The notes: generated from the sequence alone by a model not told the origin. DNA of 64,000 nt from Chryseobacterium jejuense (GCF_017877355.1 NZ_JAGIPR010000003.1:424246-488245); one strand, 5' to 3'; positions 1-11,014 are shown, counted from the first letter of the stretch. Program-made: numbers and translations.

Positions 1-165
1 TGACAATAACCTCCGGTTGTCTGAAGACATGATGATTGATCTTTTGCAGGATAAACTTTTTTTTCCGGTCCTTATCCTCCAAAAGATAAGTTGTATTAAT
101 CAGCCCATCAGTAATAGGGGAAAGGCTATAATTTTCTGTACCGATGAATTCAATTACAATATCAT

Positions 166-175
<10 letters not shown>
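1..175 (-). CDS. Phosphotransferase, N-acetylhexosamine 1-kinase-like (N-terminal part only)
   Basis: Reading from an ATG at 175 down to the window edge gives 58 residues starting MEINDIVIEFIG. They contain the phrases ITDGLINTTYLLE and FILQKINHHVF. This is the N-lobe pattern of the aminoglycoside/homoserine-kinase-fold phosphotransferases that include N-acetylhexosamine 1-kinase (NahK): a glycine loop followed by the ATP-binding strand. The gene is cut by the window start, so the catalytic aspartates are not visible. Its start lies inside the end of the upstream nucleotidyltransferase gene (10-base overlap), so the two are almost certainly translated from one message. Beside a sugar nucleotidyltransferase and a GH109 enzyme, a sugar 1-kinase is the natural reading. 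Other small-molecule kinases of the fold cannot be excluded from this fragment. Confidence 0.75.
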
Positions 176-2461
<2,286 letters not shown>

Positions 2462-2663
2462 TTATTTTTTTTCCTAAATATATTAAAACTTTTGCAAACT
2501 GCTGTGGGGTGGGAGTTGCAGGATGGGGAATGTTTAATGTTGGTGTGCTTATCCCTTTGATAGCGATTAACGATTAACTATTGGAAGTATAATTCATTAC
2601 TCATCCTGATAAAGTCTTCTATCTTACATCTCTTTATTTGTCATTTATCTATTTTTTAATAAA

Positions 2664-2692
2664 AAAGCTGCTCCGGAATCCCAAAGCAGCAT
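2664..2692 (-). terminator. Intrinsic terminator after the AIM24-like gene
   Basis: GCTGCT (2667-2672) pairs with AGCAGC (2685-2690). On the minus strand the stem is followed by six or more T (the A run at 2661-2666). It lies 24 bases past the stop of the AIM24-like gene. Confidence 0.7.
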
Positions 2693-2713
2693 TTCTATAT
2701 TATCGTTTTTTAA

Positions 2714-3406
2714 CTATTTCTCCATATAATAGACCTCTTCGTATGGCTGGATCAATACCCATCCATGTCCGGAGAACTTCATCTGGAATTCTTCACCGCT
2801 TCCTCTTCCGATAAGGCTTTTAAAAGATACATTCGTCTTTAGTTCAGGGCTTAGATTTCCGGACCATGCAACAGTAGCGTTAGGGTCAGTGAAAACAGGA
2901 TTGTCAGGAGTTACAAGTAGGGTTAAAGGATCACCATGTGTTGTAATGGCAATATGCCCGGTTCCGGAAAGTTTTACCTGAAAAAGTCCTCCGGACATCA
3001 TGCCCGCGATACTTTTCAACATGGTAATATCACTATTTACGCTTTGTTCATGAGCTAGAACGTCATTACCATTTACACAAACCGATTCATTGTTCAAATA
3101 AAGGATACGAACCTTTTTACCAGAGTCTGCAACATACAGTTTTCCGGTACCTTCAGCTTTCATCAGTTTACTTCCTTCACCACTGATGGCTTTCTTCAGA
3201 AGATTTCCGATACCACCTGCCAACATTCCCTGTCTTTCAAAATTGATATTTCCAACATAACTTACCATGCTTCCTTTTTTAGTCCATACCGCCTGATTAT
3301 TAAGATTGATTTCTAAAAGATGTTTGGTTTCCAATTCGAAATAATCCCTTTGTTGTGGATTTTCTTTTGTTTCGTTGATGAATGATTCAATTGAATATTT
3401 ACTCAT
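2714..3406 (-). CDS. AIM24/TIGR00266 family protein
   Basis: This 230-residue protein has no signal peptide or membrane segment. It shows the repetitive beta-strand, glycine-rich layout of the AIM24 family: strands such as MVSYVGNINFERQG and KLMKAEGTGKLYVAD, a flexible glycine stretch MMSGGLFQVKLSGTGHIAI, and a final GRGSGEEFQMKFSGHGWVLIQP. Mitochondrial AIM24 affects inner-membrane organisation, but bacterial members have no settled function. The gene sits 26 bases after the acidic unknown at 3433-4134 on the same strand, so the two are probably co-transcribed, and it ends at a good terminator. Confidence 0.8.
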   Translation of the reverse strand: MSKYSIESFINETKENPQQRDYFELETKHLLEINLNNQAVWTKKGSMVSYVGNINFERQGMLAGGIGNLLKKAISGEGSKLMKAEGTGKLYVADSGKKVRILYLNNESVCVNGNDVLAHEQSVNSDITMLKSIAGMMSGGLFQVKLSGTGHIAITTHGDPLTLLVTPDNPVFTDPNATVAWSGNLSPELKTNVSFKSLIGRGSGEEFQMKFSGHGWVLIQPYEEVYYMEK

Positions 3407-3432
3407 AATTATAATTTTTTGTTTTTATATTG

Positions 3433-4134
3433 TTAGTGTTTTAGTTTGTCGAGCTTATACTCTCTTTTGTTACTTTTAGGATTTAGATCCACAAATTCAT
3501 ATTCTTCAAAATTGGCGAGCTGAGCTTTGAACATTTCTATTGCTTTTTCTATTGTCCAGGTTTTAGGATAATGAAAACCCTCGAATGCAGTATTGAAAAT
3601 CTGTGCTTTGAAGTCATGTGAAAATTCATCATCACCAGAGTAAGTCAGTGCTATTTTACCAGTCCATGTAATATCATATAGATTGCTGTCTGTTTTTGAA
3701 AACCGGATCTGATGGTCTGCACAGCTGTCATGTCCCAGCAAATAAATACTAAAGGCAAGATCATCATCATCAAAATGTTCTTCAGAAGGAAGGTCGTTGC
3801 TGAAAAGATCATTTTTAACAACAGTATCGAAATCCAGTTTTTCCCCTGGTTTGTTAATTCTGATTCCTCTTTGTTCATTCCAATAATTGGATGACAGAGT
3901 GCAGGCATGATAATTTCCCCACACTATCTTGGAGTCCCAATTAGACAGAGTTTCGTTTTCTTCTTCCTCTTCGCTGTTTTCATCATCATTGGCATAATAA
4001 TTTTCAGTTTTTAAATGAAAATCAAACCAGATAAACCCATACTCATCAATTCGTCCACTCCAGCTGAAGACTTCAATTTTATGTCCGTTAGGATATGGAT
4101 TATCAAGGAAATATATTTTACTTACAGATTCCAT
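3433..4134 (-). CDS. Acidic protein of unknown function
   Basis: I do not recognise a family. I chose the ATG at 4134 (MESVSKIYFL), giving 233 residues. The longer frame would begin at a TTG that lies inside the promoter motif. The protein is soluble-looking and rich in aromatic residues and acids, with an acidic run around residue 55-65 (NDDENSEEEEENE). Two similar-sounding segments, VFSWSGRIDEYG near the start and DITWTGKIALTYSG in the second half, suggest an internal duplication of a beta domain that recognises the same kind of ligand. It is followed by the AIM24-like gene and is divergent from queA. Confidence 0.6.
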   Translation of the reverse strand: MESVSKIYFLDNPYPNGHKIEVFSWSGRIDEYGFIWFDFHLKTENYYANDDENSEEEEENETLSNWDSKIVWGNYHACTLSSNYWNEQRGIRINKPGEKLDFDTVVKNDLFSNDLPSEEHFDDDDLAFSIYLLGHDSCADHQIRFSKTDSNLYDITWTGKIALTYSGDDEFSHDFKAQIFNTAFEGFHYPKTWTIEKAIEMFKAQLANFEEYEFVDLNPKSNKREYKLDKLKH

Positions 4135-4152
4135 GCTAAATTTCAATTTTCC

Positions 4153-4160
4153 CAAAAATA
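4153..4160 (-). promoter_or_regulatory. Bacteroidota -7 element for the acidic-protein gene
   Basis: Read on the minus strand this is TATTTTTG, a match to TAnnTTTG. It lies 18 bases before the chosen ATG at 4134, implying a leader of about a dozen bases. It argues against the longer TTG start. Confidence 0.5.
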
Positions 4161-4223
4161 CTCTTTTTTAAGCTTTAAAAATCCCCGTAAAATCACGGTT
4201 TTATATTTGATTGAAAATAATAC

Positions 4224-4255
4224 TTGACAAAGGGGTGTTCAATGTCGTATATTTG
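4224..4255 (+). promoter_or_regulatory. Bacteroidota promoter for queA
   Basis: TTG at 4224-4226 and TATATTTG at 4248-4255 are separated by 21 bases, matching the TTG...TAnnTTTG consensus. The queA ATG is 55 bases downstream, after an A/T-rich leader. Confidence 0.75.
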
Positions 4256-4310
4256 CACTCCGAAAATTACACCTTGTAATTTCAATAATTTTTAAACCGT
4301 AATTTAAAAA

Positions 4311-5360
4311 ATGAAAACATCAGATTTTAATTTTGATCTTCCTGCGGAATTATTAGCAGAACACCCATCAGAGCACAGAGACGAAGCGAGATTAATGGTA
4401 CTTGATAGAAAAACACAAACTATCGAGCACAAATTATTCAAAGATGTTGTGGATTATTTTGATGAAGAGGATTTGTTCATCTTCAACAATACTAAGGTTT
4501 TCCCTGCACGTCTTTACGGAAATAAAGAAAAAACAGGTGCTAAAATTGAAGTTTTCTTATTAAGAGAGCTTGATAAAGAAACAAGAGTTTGGGACGTTTT
4601 GGTAGATCCGGCAAGAAAAATCAGAATTGGTAACAAATTATTCTTCACTGAAGATGAATCTTTGGTAGCTGAGGTTATTGATAACACGACTTCAAGAGGA
4701 AGAACGTTAAGATTCTTATTCGACGGTTCTTACGACGAATTCAGAACGAAACTTAAGGAATTAGGAGAAACTCCACTTCCAAAATATATCAAAAGAGCAG
4801 TAGAACCTGAAGATGCAGAAAGATACCAGACAATCTACGCTAAAGTAGAAGGAGCGGTAGCTGCACCTACAGCAGGTCTTCACTTCTCTAGGCATTTGAT
4901 GAAGAGATTAGAGATCAAAGGGATCAATTTTGCTGAAGTTACTCTTCACGTAGGATTAGGAACTTTCAACCCAATTGAGGTAGAAGATCTTTCTAAGCAC
5001 AAAATGGAATCTGAAGAGATCATCATTGATGAAAAAAATGCACTTATCATCAACAAAGCTGTAGAGTCTCACAGAAGAGTTTGTGCAGTTGGAACTACAA
5101 CAATGAGAGCATTGGAAACTTCTGTTTCTTCAAACAAAAAAATCTCTGCTTTCAATGGTTGGACGAATAAATTCATCTATCCACCTCACGATTTTGGAGT
5201 GGCAAACTCAATGATCACAAACTTCCACACACCGAAGTCTACATTGATTATGATGATTGCTGCTTTTGCAGGAAGAGATTTCATCATGCATGCTTATGAA
5301 GAAGCCGTAAAAGAAAAGTATAAATTCTATTCTTACGGTGATGCCATGTTAATTCTATAA
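4311..5360 (+). CDS. queA: S-adenosylmethionine:tRNA ribosyltransferase-isomerase
   Basis: QueA moves the ribosyl part of S-adenosylmethionine onto 7-aminomethyl-deazaguanine in tRNA, making epoxyqueuosine in the queuosine pathway. At 349 residues the protein has the usual length. It begins in the family manner ([16 protein letters not shown]) and carries [16 protein letters not shown], the conserved [21 protein letters not shown] and the C-terminal [18 protein letters not shown]. It has its own promoter and a smooth A-rich leader, and rlmN follows in the same direction after a short palindromic spacer. Codon use is of the highly regular type seen in this genome's housekeeping genes. Confidence 0.96.
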   Translation: MKTSDFNFDLPAELLAEHPSEHRDEARLMVLDRKTQTIEHKLFKDVVDYFDEEDLFIFNNTKVFPARLYGNKEKTGAKIEVFLLRELDKETRVWDVLVDPARKIRIGNKLFFTEDESLVAEVIDNTTSRGRTLRFLFDGSYDEFRTKLKELGETPLPKYIKRAVEPEDAERYQTIYAKVEGAVAAPTAGLHFSRHLMKRLEIKGINFAEVTLHVGLGTFNPIEVEDLSKHKMESEEIIIDEKNALIINKAVESHRRVCAVGTTTMRALETSVSSNKKISAFNGWTNKFIYPPHDFGVANSMITNFHTPKSTLIMMIAAFAGRDFIMHAYEEAVKEKYKFYSYGDAMLIL

Positions 5361-5371
5361 AAAAAGATATT

Positions 5372-5432
5372 AGGTAATAGGTTGCAGGTAGTAGTTACCT
5401 GCGACCTGCAGCCTAAAATCTACAACCTTACA
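5372..5432 (+). repeat. Palindromic spacer before rlmN
   Basis: The spacer between queA and rlmN contains GCAGGTA (5383-5389), then TACCTGC, then ACCTGCAGCC and ACAACCTT. These mirror the AGGTTGCAGGT at its left end. The purine-rich tract (AGGTTGCAGG type) resembles low-complexity repeat tracts often seen between genes in this group. It explains why an upstream in-frame ATG at 5382 appears to lengthen rlmN artificially. Confidence 0.45.
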
Positions 5433-6467
5433 ATGAAAGATATCCGTATATTATCACTAGATCAACTTAAAGAATACTTCGTAACTTTAGGTGAAAAGCC
5501 GTTTCGTGCGAAACAGGTCTATGATTGGCTATGGAGTAAAAACCTCCATTCGATTGATGAAATGACGAATCTTTCGAAATCTCTTCGTGAAAAAATTTCC
5601 GAAGAATATACCATTAATCCTGTTTCTGTAGACCTTCTTCAGAAAAGTACTGACGGGACCATCAAAAACGGAGTAAAACTTCACGACGGATTATTGGTAG
5701 AATCTGTTCTTATTCCAACAGAAACAAGAACAACAGCTTGTGTATCTTCACAGGTAGGCTGTTCTTTGAACTGCGAATTCTGCGCTACTGCCAAACTAAA
5801 AAGGATGAGAAACCTTGAAGTGGCAGAAATTGTAGATCAGGTTGCTTTGATTGACAGCCAAAGCAGAATGTATTTTGACAGACCACTTTCCAATATCGTA
5901 TTCATGGGAATGGGAGAACCGATGATGAACTACAAAAATGTAGTGGAAGCCATCAGAAAGATCACTCAGCCAGAAGGATTGGGAATGTCTCCAAGAAGAA
6001 TTACGGTTTCTACATCAGGAATTCCAAAGATGATCAAAATGCTTGCTGATGATGAATTACGTGTGAAACTGGCATTGTCTCTTCACTCAGCCATTGAAAC
6101 AAAACGTAATGAAATTATGCCTTTCTCAGATAAATTCCCGTTAACGGATATTATGGAGGCACTTCAGTATTGGTATCAGAAAACAGGTTCAGTAATCACT
6201 TTCGAATACTGTGTATGGAAAGGAATTAATGATGGTGATGAAGATATCAAAGCTTTAATTAAATACTGTAAGCAGGTTCCTTCAAAAGTGAACCTTATTC
6301 AGTACAACCCAATTGGAGACGGAAAGTATGACCAATGCAACAAACAGGCTGAAGAAAACTATATCCGTCAGCTTGAAAATGCAGGTATTACTGTGATGGT
6401 TAGAAGAAGCCGTGGAGGTGATATTGATGCTGCTTGTGGACAGCTAGCCAACAAAAATGCGGATTAA
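5433..6467 (+). CDS. rlmN: Dual-specificity 23S rRNA (A2503-C2)/tRNA (A37-C2) methyltransferase
   Basis: RlmN is a radical-SAM enzyme that methylates C2 of A2503 in 23S rRNA and of A37 in some tRNAs. From the ATG at 5433 it has 344 residues, the usual size. The iron-sulfur motif CSLNCEFC puts cysteines at 110, 114 and 117. It is followed by GMGEPMMNY and by the C-terminal segment RGGDIDAACGQL, which holds the methyl-carrying cysteine. I prefer 5433 over the ATG at 5382 because the extra 17 residues come from the palindromic spacer and match nothing in the family. Confidence 0.96.
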   Translation: MKDIRILSLDQLKEYFVTLGEKPFRAKQVYDWLWSKNLHSIDEMTNLSKSLREKISEEYTINPVSVDLLQKSTDGTIKNGVKLHDGLLVESVLIPTETRTTACVSSQVGCSLNCEFCATAKLKRMRNLEVAEIVDQVALIDSQSRMYFDRPLSNIVFMGMGEPMMNYKNVVEAIRKITQPEGLGMSPRRITVSTSGIPKMIKMLADDELRVKLALSLHSAIETKRNEIMPFSDKFPLTDIMEALQYWYQKTGSVITFEYCVWKGINDGDEDIKALIKYCKQVPSKVNLIQYNPIGDGKYDQCNKQAEENYIRQLENAGITVMVRRSRGGDIDAACGQLANKNAD

Positions 6468-6517
6468 AATTTCCTTAAAAAAACCTTAAATCCCCCTTAC
6501 AGAGCCACCTAAAACCC

Positions 6518-6525
6518 TACCTTTG
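6518..6525 (+). promoter_or_regulatory. -7 element for the sterol-desaturase gene
   Basis: TACCTTTG matches TAnnTTTG and lies 17 bases before the ATG at 6542. A clear upstream TTG box is not visible. The implied leader is about 10 bases. Confidence 0.5.
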
Positions 6526-6541
6526 CACAAATTATTTTGTG

Positions 6542-7489
6542 ATGATGGAGTACTTTATGAGCGAGAACGGGTTAGAAAATGTATATGCATGGTCAATTCC
6601 GTTGCATGCTACAGTTATTTTAGCTGAAATGATTTACAGCCACGTTTCAGAGGCCAAGTTATACAGTGGAAAAGACCTTGCTACAAATGTTTATCTTGCT
6701 TTGATGAACTTTGGTCTTGACCTGATTATGAAAGCGTTTGCAATGGGAGTAATGTTCTTCTTTTACAACCACAGACTTTTTTCATGGGATCTTAGCATCT
6801 GGTATTTAATAGCTTGCTTTATAATTACAGATTTTGCTTACTATGTATTGCATTATGTGGATCACCGCTCCAGAGCATTCTGGGCTGTTCATATAACACA
6901 CCATAGTTCAGAATTCTTTAACCTTACCACAGGATTCAGAAGCCCCGTTTTACAACCACTTTACAGATATTTATACTTTTCACCATTAGCGTTTTTAGGA
7001 TTTAATCCTTGGCATATCATGGTAGCATACGCTATCGGACAGGTATATGGAACATGGGTGCATACACAGACAGTAAAGAGTATGGGTATTTTAGAGCATA
7101 TTCTCGTAACCCCTTCCCACCATCGTGTACATCATGCTTGTAACATTAAGTATCTGGATAAAAATATGGGAATGTGTCTTATTATTTGGGATAAAATATT
7201 TGGTACCTTCCAGAAAGAAGACCCGAATATTCCGGTAAAATATGGAATCTATCCTAAAATGCCGGACAACAGACCTGATACAGTCCTCTTTTATGAATGG
7301 AGAAAAATCTGGAAAGATCTTAAGCAGCCAGGATTAAAATTCACTGATAGAATCAACTATATTTTCAACTCACCGGGATGGAGACATGACGGAACCGGAA
7401 AAACGGTAAGGCAATATCAAAAAGAATACTTTGCAAAACAGGCACAGAAAGAGGAGGCAAAGAATCAGAAGCAGCAGAAAACTGCTTAA
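6542..7489 (+). CDS. Sterol desaturase/fatty acid hydroxylase family membrane protein
   Basis: This integral membrane di-iron enzyme has 315 residues from the ATG at 6542; a GTG one codon earlier is possible. The histidine clusters of the superfamily are all present: HYVDH in the first third, HITHH about a dozen residues later, and HHRVHH past the middle. Between them are hydrophobic segments such as LIMKAFAMGVMFFFY and LSIWYLIACFIITDFAYYVL. The clusters hold two irons that activate oxygen to hydroxylate a lipid. Bacteria rarely make sterols, so a fatty acid, carotenoid or ether lipid substrate is more likely. The C-terminus is a charged Lys/Gln/Glu-rich tail in the cytoplasm. The gene is transcribed alone. 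Confidence 0.88.
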   Translation: MMEYFMSENGLENVYAWSIPLHATVILAEMIYSHVSEAKLYSGKDLATNVYLALMNFGLDLIMKAFAMGVMFFFYNHRLFSWDLSIWYLIACFIITDFAYYVLHYVDHRSRAFWAVHITHHSSEFFNLTTGFRSPVLQPLYRYLYFSPLAFLGFNPWHIMVAYAIGQVYGTWVHTQTVKSMGILEHILVTPSHHRVHHACNIKYLDKNMGMCLIIWDKIFGTFQKEDPNIPVKYGIYPKMPDNRPDTVLFYEWRKIWKDLKQPGLKFTDRINYIFNSPGWRHDGTGKTVRQYQKEYFAKQAQKEEAKNQKQQKTA

Positions 7490-7763
7490 TTTCAAAAATA
7501 AAATCAATAAAAATCTATAAAGAAGGGCGGGCTTTGGGCCTGTTTTTCTATTTTGACAGCTGATAAGGCTATAAATAAGCCGTAGATTGATTGGTTAATA
7601 ATTGTTTCACTATATTATTTTAGCGCAGTGTTCACAAGGATGTGCTTGAAAAAATACCTATATAATTTTATAGCTCCTCTGCGTATTCCGAGCGTTATTT
7701 TACTCCTCATCCCCACATGCTCAAATCTCTCACCCAGCAACCCTACATTTAAACTAAAAGTCC

Positions 7764-7771
7764 TATTTTTG
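7764..7771 (+). promoter_or_regulatory. -7 element implying a leaderless message
   Basis: TATTTTTG matches TAnnTTTG and ends only 4 bases before the ATG at 7776. With the usual spacing, transcription would begin at or next to the start codon. Confidence 0.5.
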
Positions 7772-7775
7772 CCTT

Positions 7776-8654
7776 ATGAAAAGAATATTTCTGTTATTGG
7801 CTTTTCTTACCTTTCAAGCTGCATTTTCTCAACAGACAGATTTCCTGAAAATAAAAAAATACAGAGTTAGCCACTTGGATGATAAGATTCAGGAAACTTC
7901 CGGACTGAATATTTTTAGTGGAAAGCTATACACGTTTAATGACAGTGGAAACGCTCCTGAATTATATGAGATCAATAAAACTTCAGGTGAGGTAGTGAAA
8001 GTCTTAAAAGTAAATGCTAAAAATACCGATTGGGAAGCATTGACCAATGACGGAAGCAACTTTTATATCGGTGATTTCGGAAACAATGACGGAAGCAGAA
8101 GACATCTTACCATTTATAAGGTTCCTTTTCAGGGAGATAGTCTGCAAAATAGCCAGATAAAGGAGATTAAATTCCATTATCCGGAGCAGACTGATTATCA
8201 ATCCAGTTATTTTAATACTGATTATGATGCTGAAGCTATGGTATATGCTCACGGAAAGCTTCATTTGTTTACCAAAGAATGGGTGTCTAAATCAACCATA
8301 CACTATGTAATTGATCCTGAAAAGAATGAAAAACAGGATGCTGTAAAGACAGAAGCCTATAAAACAAATTTCATGGTGACAGATGCAGCCTATTTTGATA
8401 AGAAGCTTTATCTGGTAGGATATAGTAAGAAAACAGAAGTGTTTATGGATGTTTTTACAGAAACAGAACCCGGAATGTTTTTTAAAGAGAGACCAAAACA
8501 TTATTATCTGGGAAGTGCTTTATCAATTGGACAGATTGAAGGCATTGCTGTAGATGAAACAGGAATATCTATTTCAGGGGAAAAGTTTAAATCTCCGCTA
8601 GGAAGTGCCAAGCCGGCCCTTTATTTTATCCCCAAAGAACAATTCAAAGATTAA
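7776..8654 (+). CDS. Secreted protein of unknown function (beta-propeller-like)
   Basis: This 292-residue protein has a clear Sec signal peptide (MKRIFLLLAFLTFQAAFSQ). The mature part contains a series of short strands around phrases such as SGLNIFSGKLYTFNDSGN, NTDWEALTNDGSNFYIGDFGNN and ALSIGQIEGIAVDETGISI. The layout suggests the propeller-like repeats of SdiA-regulated/NHL-type secreted proteins in Bacteroidota. No catalytic residues stand out. It may bind a ligand or carry out hydrolysis in the periplasm. It is probably monocistronic, and the -7 element is so close that the message may be leaderless. Confidence 0.65.
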   Translation: MKRIFLLLAFLTFQAAFSQQTDFLKIKKYRVSHLDDKIQETSGLNIFSGKLYTFNDSGNAPELYEINKTSGEVVKVLKVNAKNTDWEALTNDGSNFYIGDFGNNDGSRRHLTIYKVPFQGDSLQNSQIKEIKFHYPEQTDYQSSYFNTDYDAEAMVYAHGKLHLFTKEWVSKSTIHYVIDPEKNEKQDAVKTEAYKTNFMVTDAAYFDKKLYLVGYSKKTEVFMDVFTETEPGMFFKERPKHYYLGSALSIGQIEGIAVDETGISISGEKFKSPLGSAKPALYFIPKEQFKD

Positions 8655-8682
8655 TTTTCTCTTAAAATTGAACGAAAAAAAT

Positions 8683-8690
8683 TATCTTTG
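8683..8690 (+). promoter_or_regulatory. -7 element for the polyprenyl synthetase gene
   Basis: TATCTTTG matches TAnnTTTG, 40 bases before the start codon. The TTG at 8668-8670 is too close to be a standard -33 element. Confidence 0.45.
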
Positions 8691-8729
8691 TGAGAATTAA
8701 TAATTTTATTCAACCAGCATTAGCAGATT

Positions 8730-9707
8730 GTGGCAAACATCGTAGAAGAAATCAAGCAACCGATCAATGATGAAATGAAACTTTTTGAACAGAAGTTTTA
8801 TGAGTCAATGCAGAGTAAAGTCCCTTTATTAGATAAAGTAACTCGTTTTATTGTTACCACCAAAGGGAAACAGATGCGTCCTATGTTTGTATTTCTTTGT
8901 GCCAAGCTGGTAGGAAATGTCACCGAAAAAACGTATCGTGGAGCCTCCATGATTGAGCTGATTCATACAGCCACTTTGGTACATGATGATGTGGTGGATG
9001 AAAGCTTTAAACGCCGTAACTTTTTCTCCATTAATGCCTTATGGAAGAATAAAATTGCTGTTTTGGTAGGAGACTACCTGTTATCAAAATCAGTCTTATT
9101 ATCTACGGATCATAAAGATTACGATTTATTGGGTGTAATTTCAAGAACCATCCGTGAAATGTCTGAAGGTGAGCTTCTTCAATTGGAGAAAGCCAGAAAA
9201 CTGGATATTACGGAAGATGTTTATTATGAAATTATCCGTCAGAAAACGGCAACTTTAATTGCTGCCTGCTGCGAAATAGGAATTCTTTCTAACAATGCGG
9301 ACGAAATTCTTGCCAAAAAAATGCAGGACTTCGGTACCTTAACTGGAATGGCTTTCCAGATCAAGGATGATCTTTTTGATTTTTTAAGCTCCAATGTGAT
9401 TGGTAAACCGGTAGGCATTGATATTAAAGAACAGAAAATGACACTGCCTTTAATTCATACCCTGAAGATAGCTAGTGAAAAGGACAGAAAATACTATTTC
9501 GATACCATCAAGCGTTATAATAACAATCCAAAACGTGTAAAAGAACTGATAGAGTTCGTTAAGAGTTCCGGAGGGCTAGAGTACTCTATCACAGTAATGA
9601 AAGACTTTCAGCAGAAAGCTAAGGATATTCTGAATGAATTTCCGGAGTCTGAAGCAAGAAAATCCTTACATAGTATGCTGGATTATGTAATTGAAAGAAA
9701 ATTTTAA
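8730..9707 (+). CDS. Polyprenyl diphosphate synthase family protein
   Basis: This 325-residue trans-isoprenyl diphosphate synthase begins with GTG (residues VANIVEEI). An ATG 15 codons later (MKLFEQKF) is the alternative. Both Asp-rich motifs that bind the Mg-diphosphates are present: LVHDDVVDE around 84-91 and IKDDLFDFL around 211-219. KGKQMRP at 45-51 and the KTATLIAAC helix also fit. Such enzymes add isopentenyl units to an allylic diphosphate to make the side chain of menaquinone or the undecaprenyl-type carrier. The residues before the first DDxxD do not let me fix the product chain length, but octaprenyl-class synthases are the closest in style. A strong hairpin follows. Confidence 0.9.
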   Translation: MANIVEEIKQPINDEMKLFEQKFYESMQSKVPLLDKVTRFIVTTKGKQMRPMFVFLCAKLVGNVTEKTYRGASMIELIHTATLVHDDVVDESFKRRNFFSINALWKNKIAVLVGDYLLSKSVLLSTDHKDYDLLGVISRTIREMSEGELLQLEKARKLDITEDVYYEIIRQKTATLIAACCEIGILSNNADEILAKKMQDFGTLTGMAFQIKDDLFDFLSSNVIGKPVGIDIKEQKMTLPLIHTLKIASEKDRKYYFDTIKRYNNNPKRVKELIEFVKSSGGLEYSITVMKDFQQKAKDILNEFPESEARKSLHSMLDYVIERKF

Positions 9708-9720
9708 AAAATATTTTTTA

Positions 9721-9765
9721 AATACAAAGCTTCGGCGCACCACAGGTGCGCCGAAGCTTTGTATT
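9721..9765. terminator. Perfect bidirectional terminator hairpin
   Basis: A 21-base arm (9721-9741) pairs perfectly with 9745-9765 around the 3-base loop ACA. T-rich sequence follows on both strands. It separates the convergent polyprenyl synthase and secreted-protein genes. Confidence 0.85.
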
Positions 9766-9778
9766 TATGTTTTTCTAT

Positions 9779-10588
9779 TTATATTTTTTGTACCGTTACA
9801 TTGGTCACATTTCCATTCCCTGTAGGTCCTATCTCTGTTGATAAGATAGTACATGACTGATTGGGAGCTGCTGTAAAACGAATCTGATAACCTGCTGTAG
9901 GGACTACAATTACTGTTGTATAATTCATTAGTTCACCAATTCTTGTTGAAGATGTTAGGGTAGGAGTTGTTGCCCCTGCATAGTGGCTTCCTCTTCCCAG
10001 ATAGTTACTGTCCGGAACAGGTCTGATGCCTAAAAGTAATTGCGCTCCTGCAGAAATATTTGAAAAACTTGCCTGTAGCGTCACCAGATAATTACCCGCC
10101 TGATTAAACGTCAGAACTCCTGAAGAGGTGTTGTAAGAATAAAATGGGGAAGTTGCCACTGGAGTGGCAAACATTAGGGTAACAATTGAAGCTGAGATAC
10201 TTATGTTCTGATCGGCAGCCAAACGTGCATGAAATAATGAATAGGCTGTAAAATCTATAGTTTTCAGGACACCAGTGCCGTCTGCAACTACTACTCTGTC
10301 TGTTCCTCCAATTCCAATATTGGAATTAATATTTCGGATACGTACATTTCCAGAACTTACATCCAGCTTTTCTGTTGGCGCTGTAGTGCCTATCCCTACT
10401 TGAGCTGTGTTGGTCACTGCGAAATCATTAGCTTGTTGTACTACTGAAGGAGCACCTGATGTTGGGTTGTCTTTGGCTCCATCAATATGAAAGGTCGTCT
10501 GAGGATTTGAGGTATTTACTCCTACTTGTGCGAAGTGAAGGGTAGAAAAGGCAAAGACCTTAACTACGATCAGTAATTTTTTTGTCAT
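9779..10588 (-). CDS. Secreted protein, VGINT-type N-terminus
   Basis: This 269-residue protein has a signal peptide ending near HFA. The mature chain starts [18 protein letters not shown], an N-terminal phrase found in three other secreted proteins of this window (38455-39345, 51025-51582 and 51594-52892). A second copy-like segment, [14 protein letters not shown], and a beta-rich C-terminal half ([13 protein letters not shown], then [20 protein letters not shown]) suggest a fibrous stalk with a trimeric, C1q/TNF-like head. This resembles phage tail fibre or surface adhesin architecture. I see no T9SS tail. Function is unknown. A perfect 26-base palindrome lies just upstream. Confidence 0.65.
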   Translation of the reverse strand: MTKKLLIVVKVFAFSTLHFAQVGVNTSNPQTTFHIDGAKDNPTSGAPSVVQQANDFAVTNTAQVGIGTTAPTEKLDVSSGNVRIRNINSNIGIGGTDRVVVADGTGVLKTIDFTAYSLFHARLAADQNISISASIVTLMFATPVATSPFYSYNTSSGVLTFNQAGNYLVTLQASFSNISAGAQLLLGIRPVPDSNYLGRGSHYAGATTPTLTSSTRIGELMNYTTVIVVPTAGYQIRFTAAPNQSCTILSTEIGPTGNGNVTNVTVQKI

Positions 10589-10609
10589 TTTATAGTGTTT
10601 TTTTTAATT

Positions 10610-10635
10610 ATTATTTGAAATTAATTTCAAATAAT
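10610..10635. promoter_or_regulatory. Perfect 26-base palindrome upstream of a secreted-protein gene
   Basis: ATTATTTGAAAT, TA, ATTTCAAATAAT is fully symmetrical and sits 22 bases before the ATG at 10588 (minus strand). This could be a protein-binding operator or a hairpin in the leader. On either strand it includes TTATTTG, close to a -7 element. Confidence 0.4.
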
Positions 10636-10720
10636 ATACCAGAATAATGAAAATAGATGTTTCTCGATAAATATCTATATTTTTTAGTTAGGTAATAATA
10701 ATTGAGCGTATGCTTTGGAA

Positions 10721-11014
10721 TTAAATTATTTTTAGAGTTAAAATAATAACGGCCAGAACTATACAAAATAAAGCGATTAAAAATAAATAATCCGCAATAC
10801 TCTCAAACGTGTATTCCCGTTTTTTATTTCCCGTTCTGATGGCCAGAAATGAAAAGAAGCAGCTGCATGCAAAAAGGATGCAGGCAAGCCCTGCAAATTC
10901 GTCCAAATATGTATTGTGGCTTATCTTAGCGATTTTCAATGAGGTAATAATAATCAATGAAAACCCCAAAAGATTGCTGGACGCATTCAGGATATGAGGT
11001 GATTTTTTTTCCAT
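10721..11014 (-). CDS. Small membrane protein of unknown function
   Basis: I prefer the ATG at 11014 (MEKKSPHIL), giving 97 residues. A longer frame starts at 11044 but adds only MCFILKKIVK. Three hydrophobic segments are visible: LLGFSLIIITSLKIA, FAGLACILFACSCFFSFLAI and YLFLIALFCIVLAVIILTL, with the basic loop RTGNKKRE between the second and third. It resembles small inner-membrane proteins of Bacteroidota without a known role. It is divergent from the large E1 dehydrogenase gene. Confidence 0.6.
   Translation of the reverse strand: MEKKSPHILNASSNLLGFSLIIITSLKIAKISHNTYLDEFAGLACILFACSCFFSFLAIRTGNKKREYTFESIADYLFLIALFCIVLAVIILTLKII

Noticed and set aside
7520..7550. GGGCGGGCTTTGGGCCTGTTTTT as a terminator after the sterol-desaturase gene
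   Set aside because: The stem does not pair well beyond four or five bases; termination here is possible but not supported.
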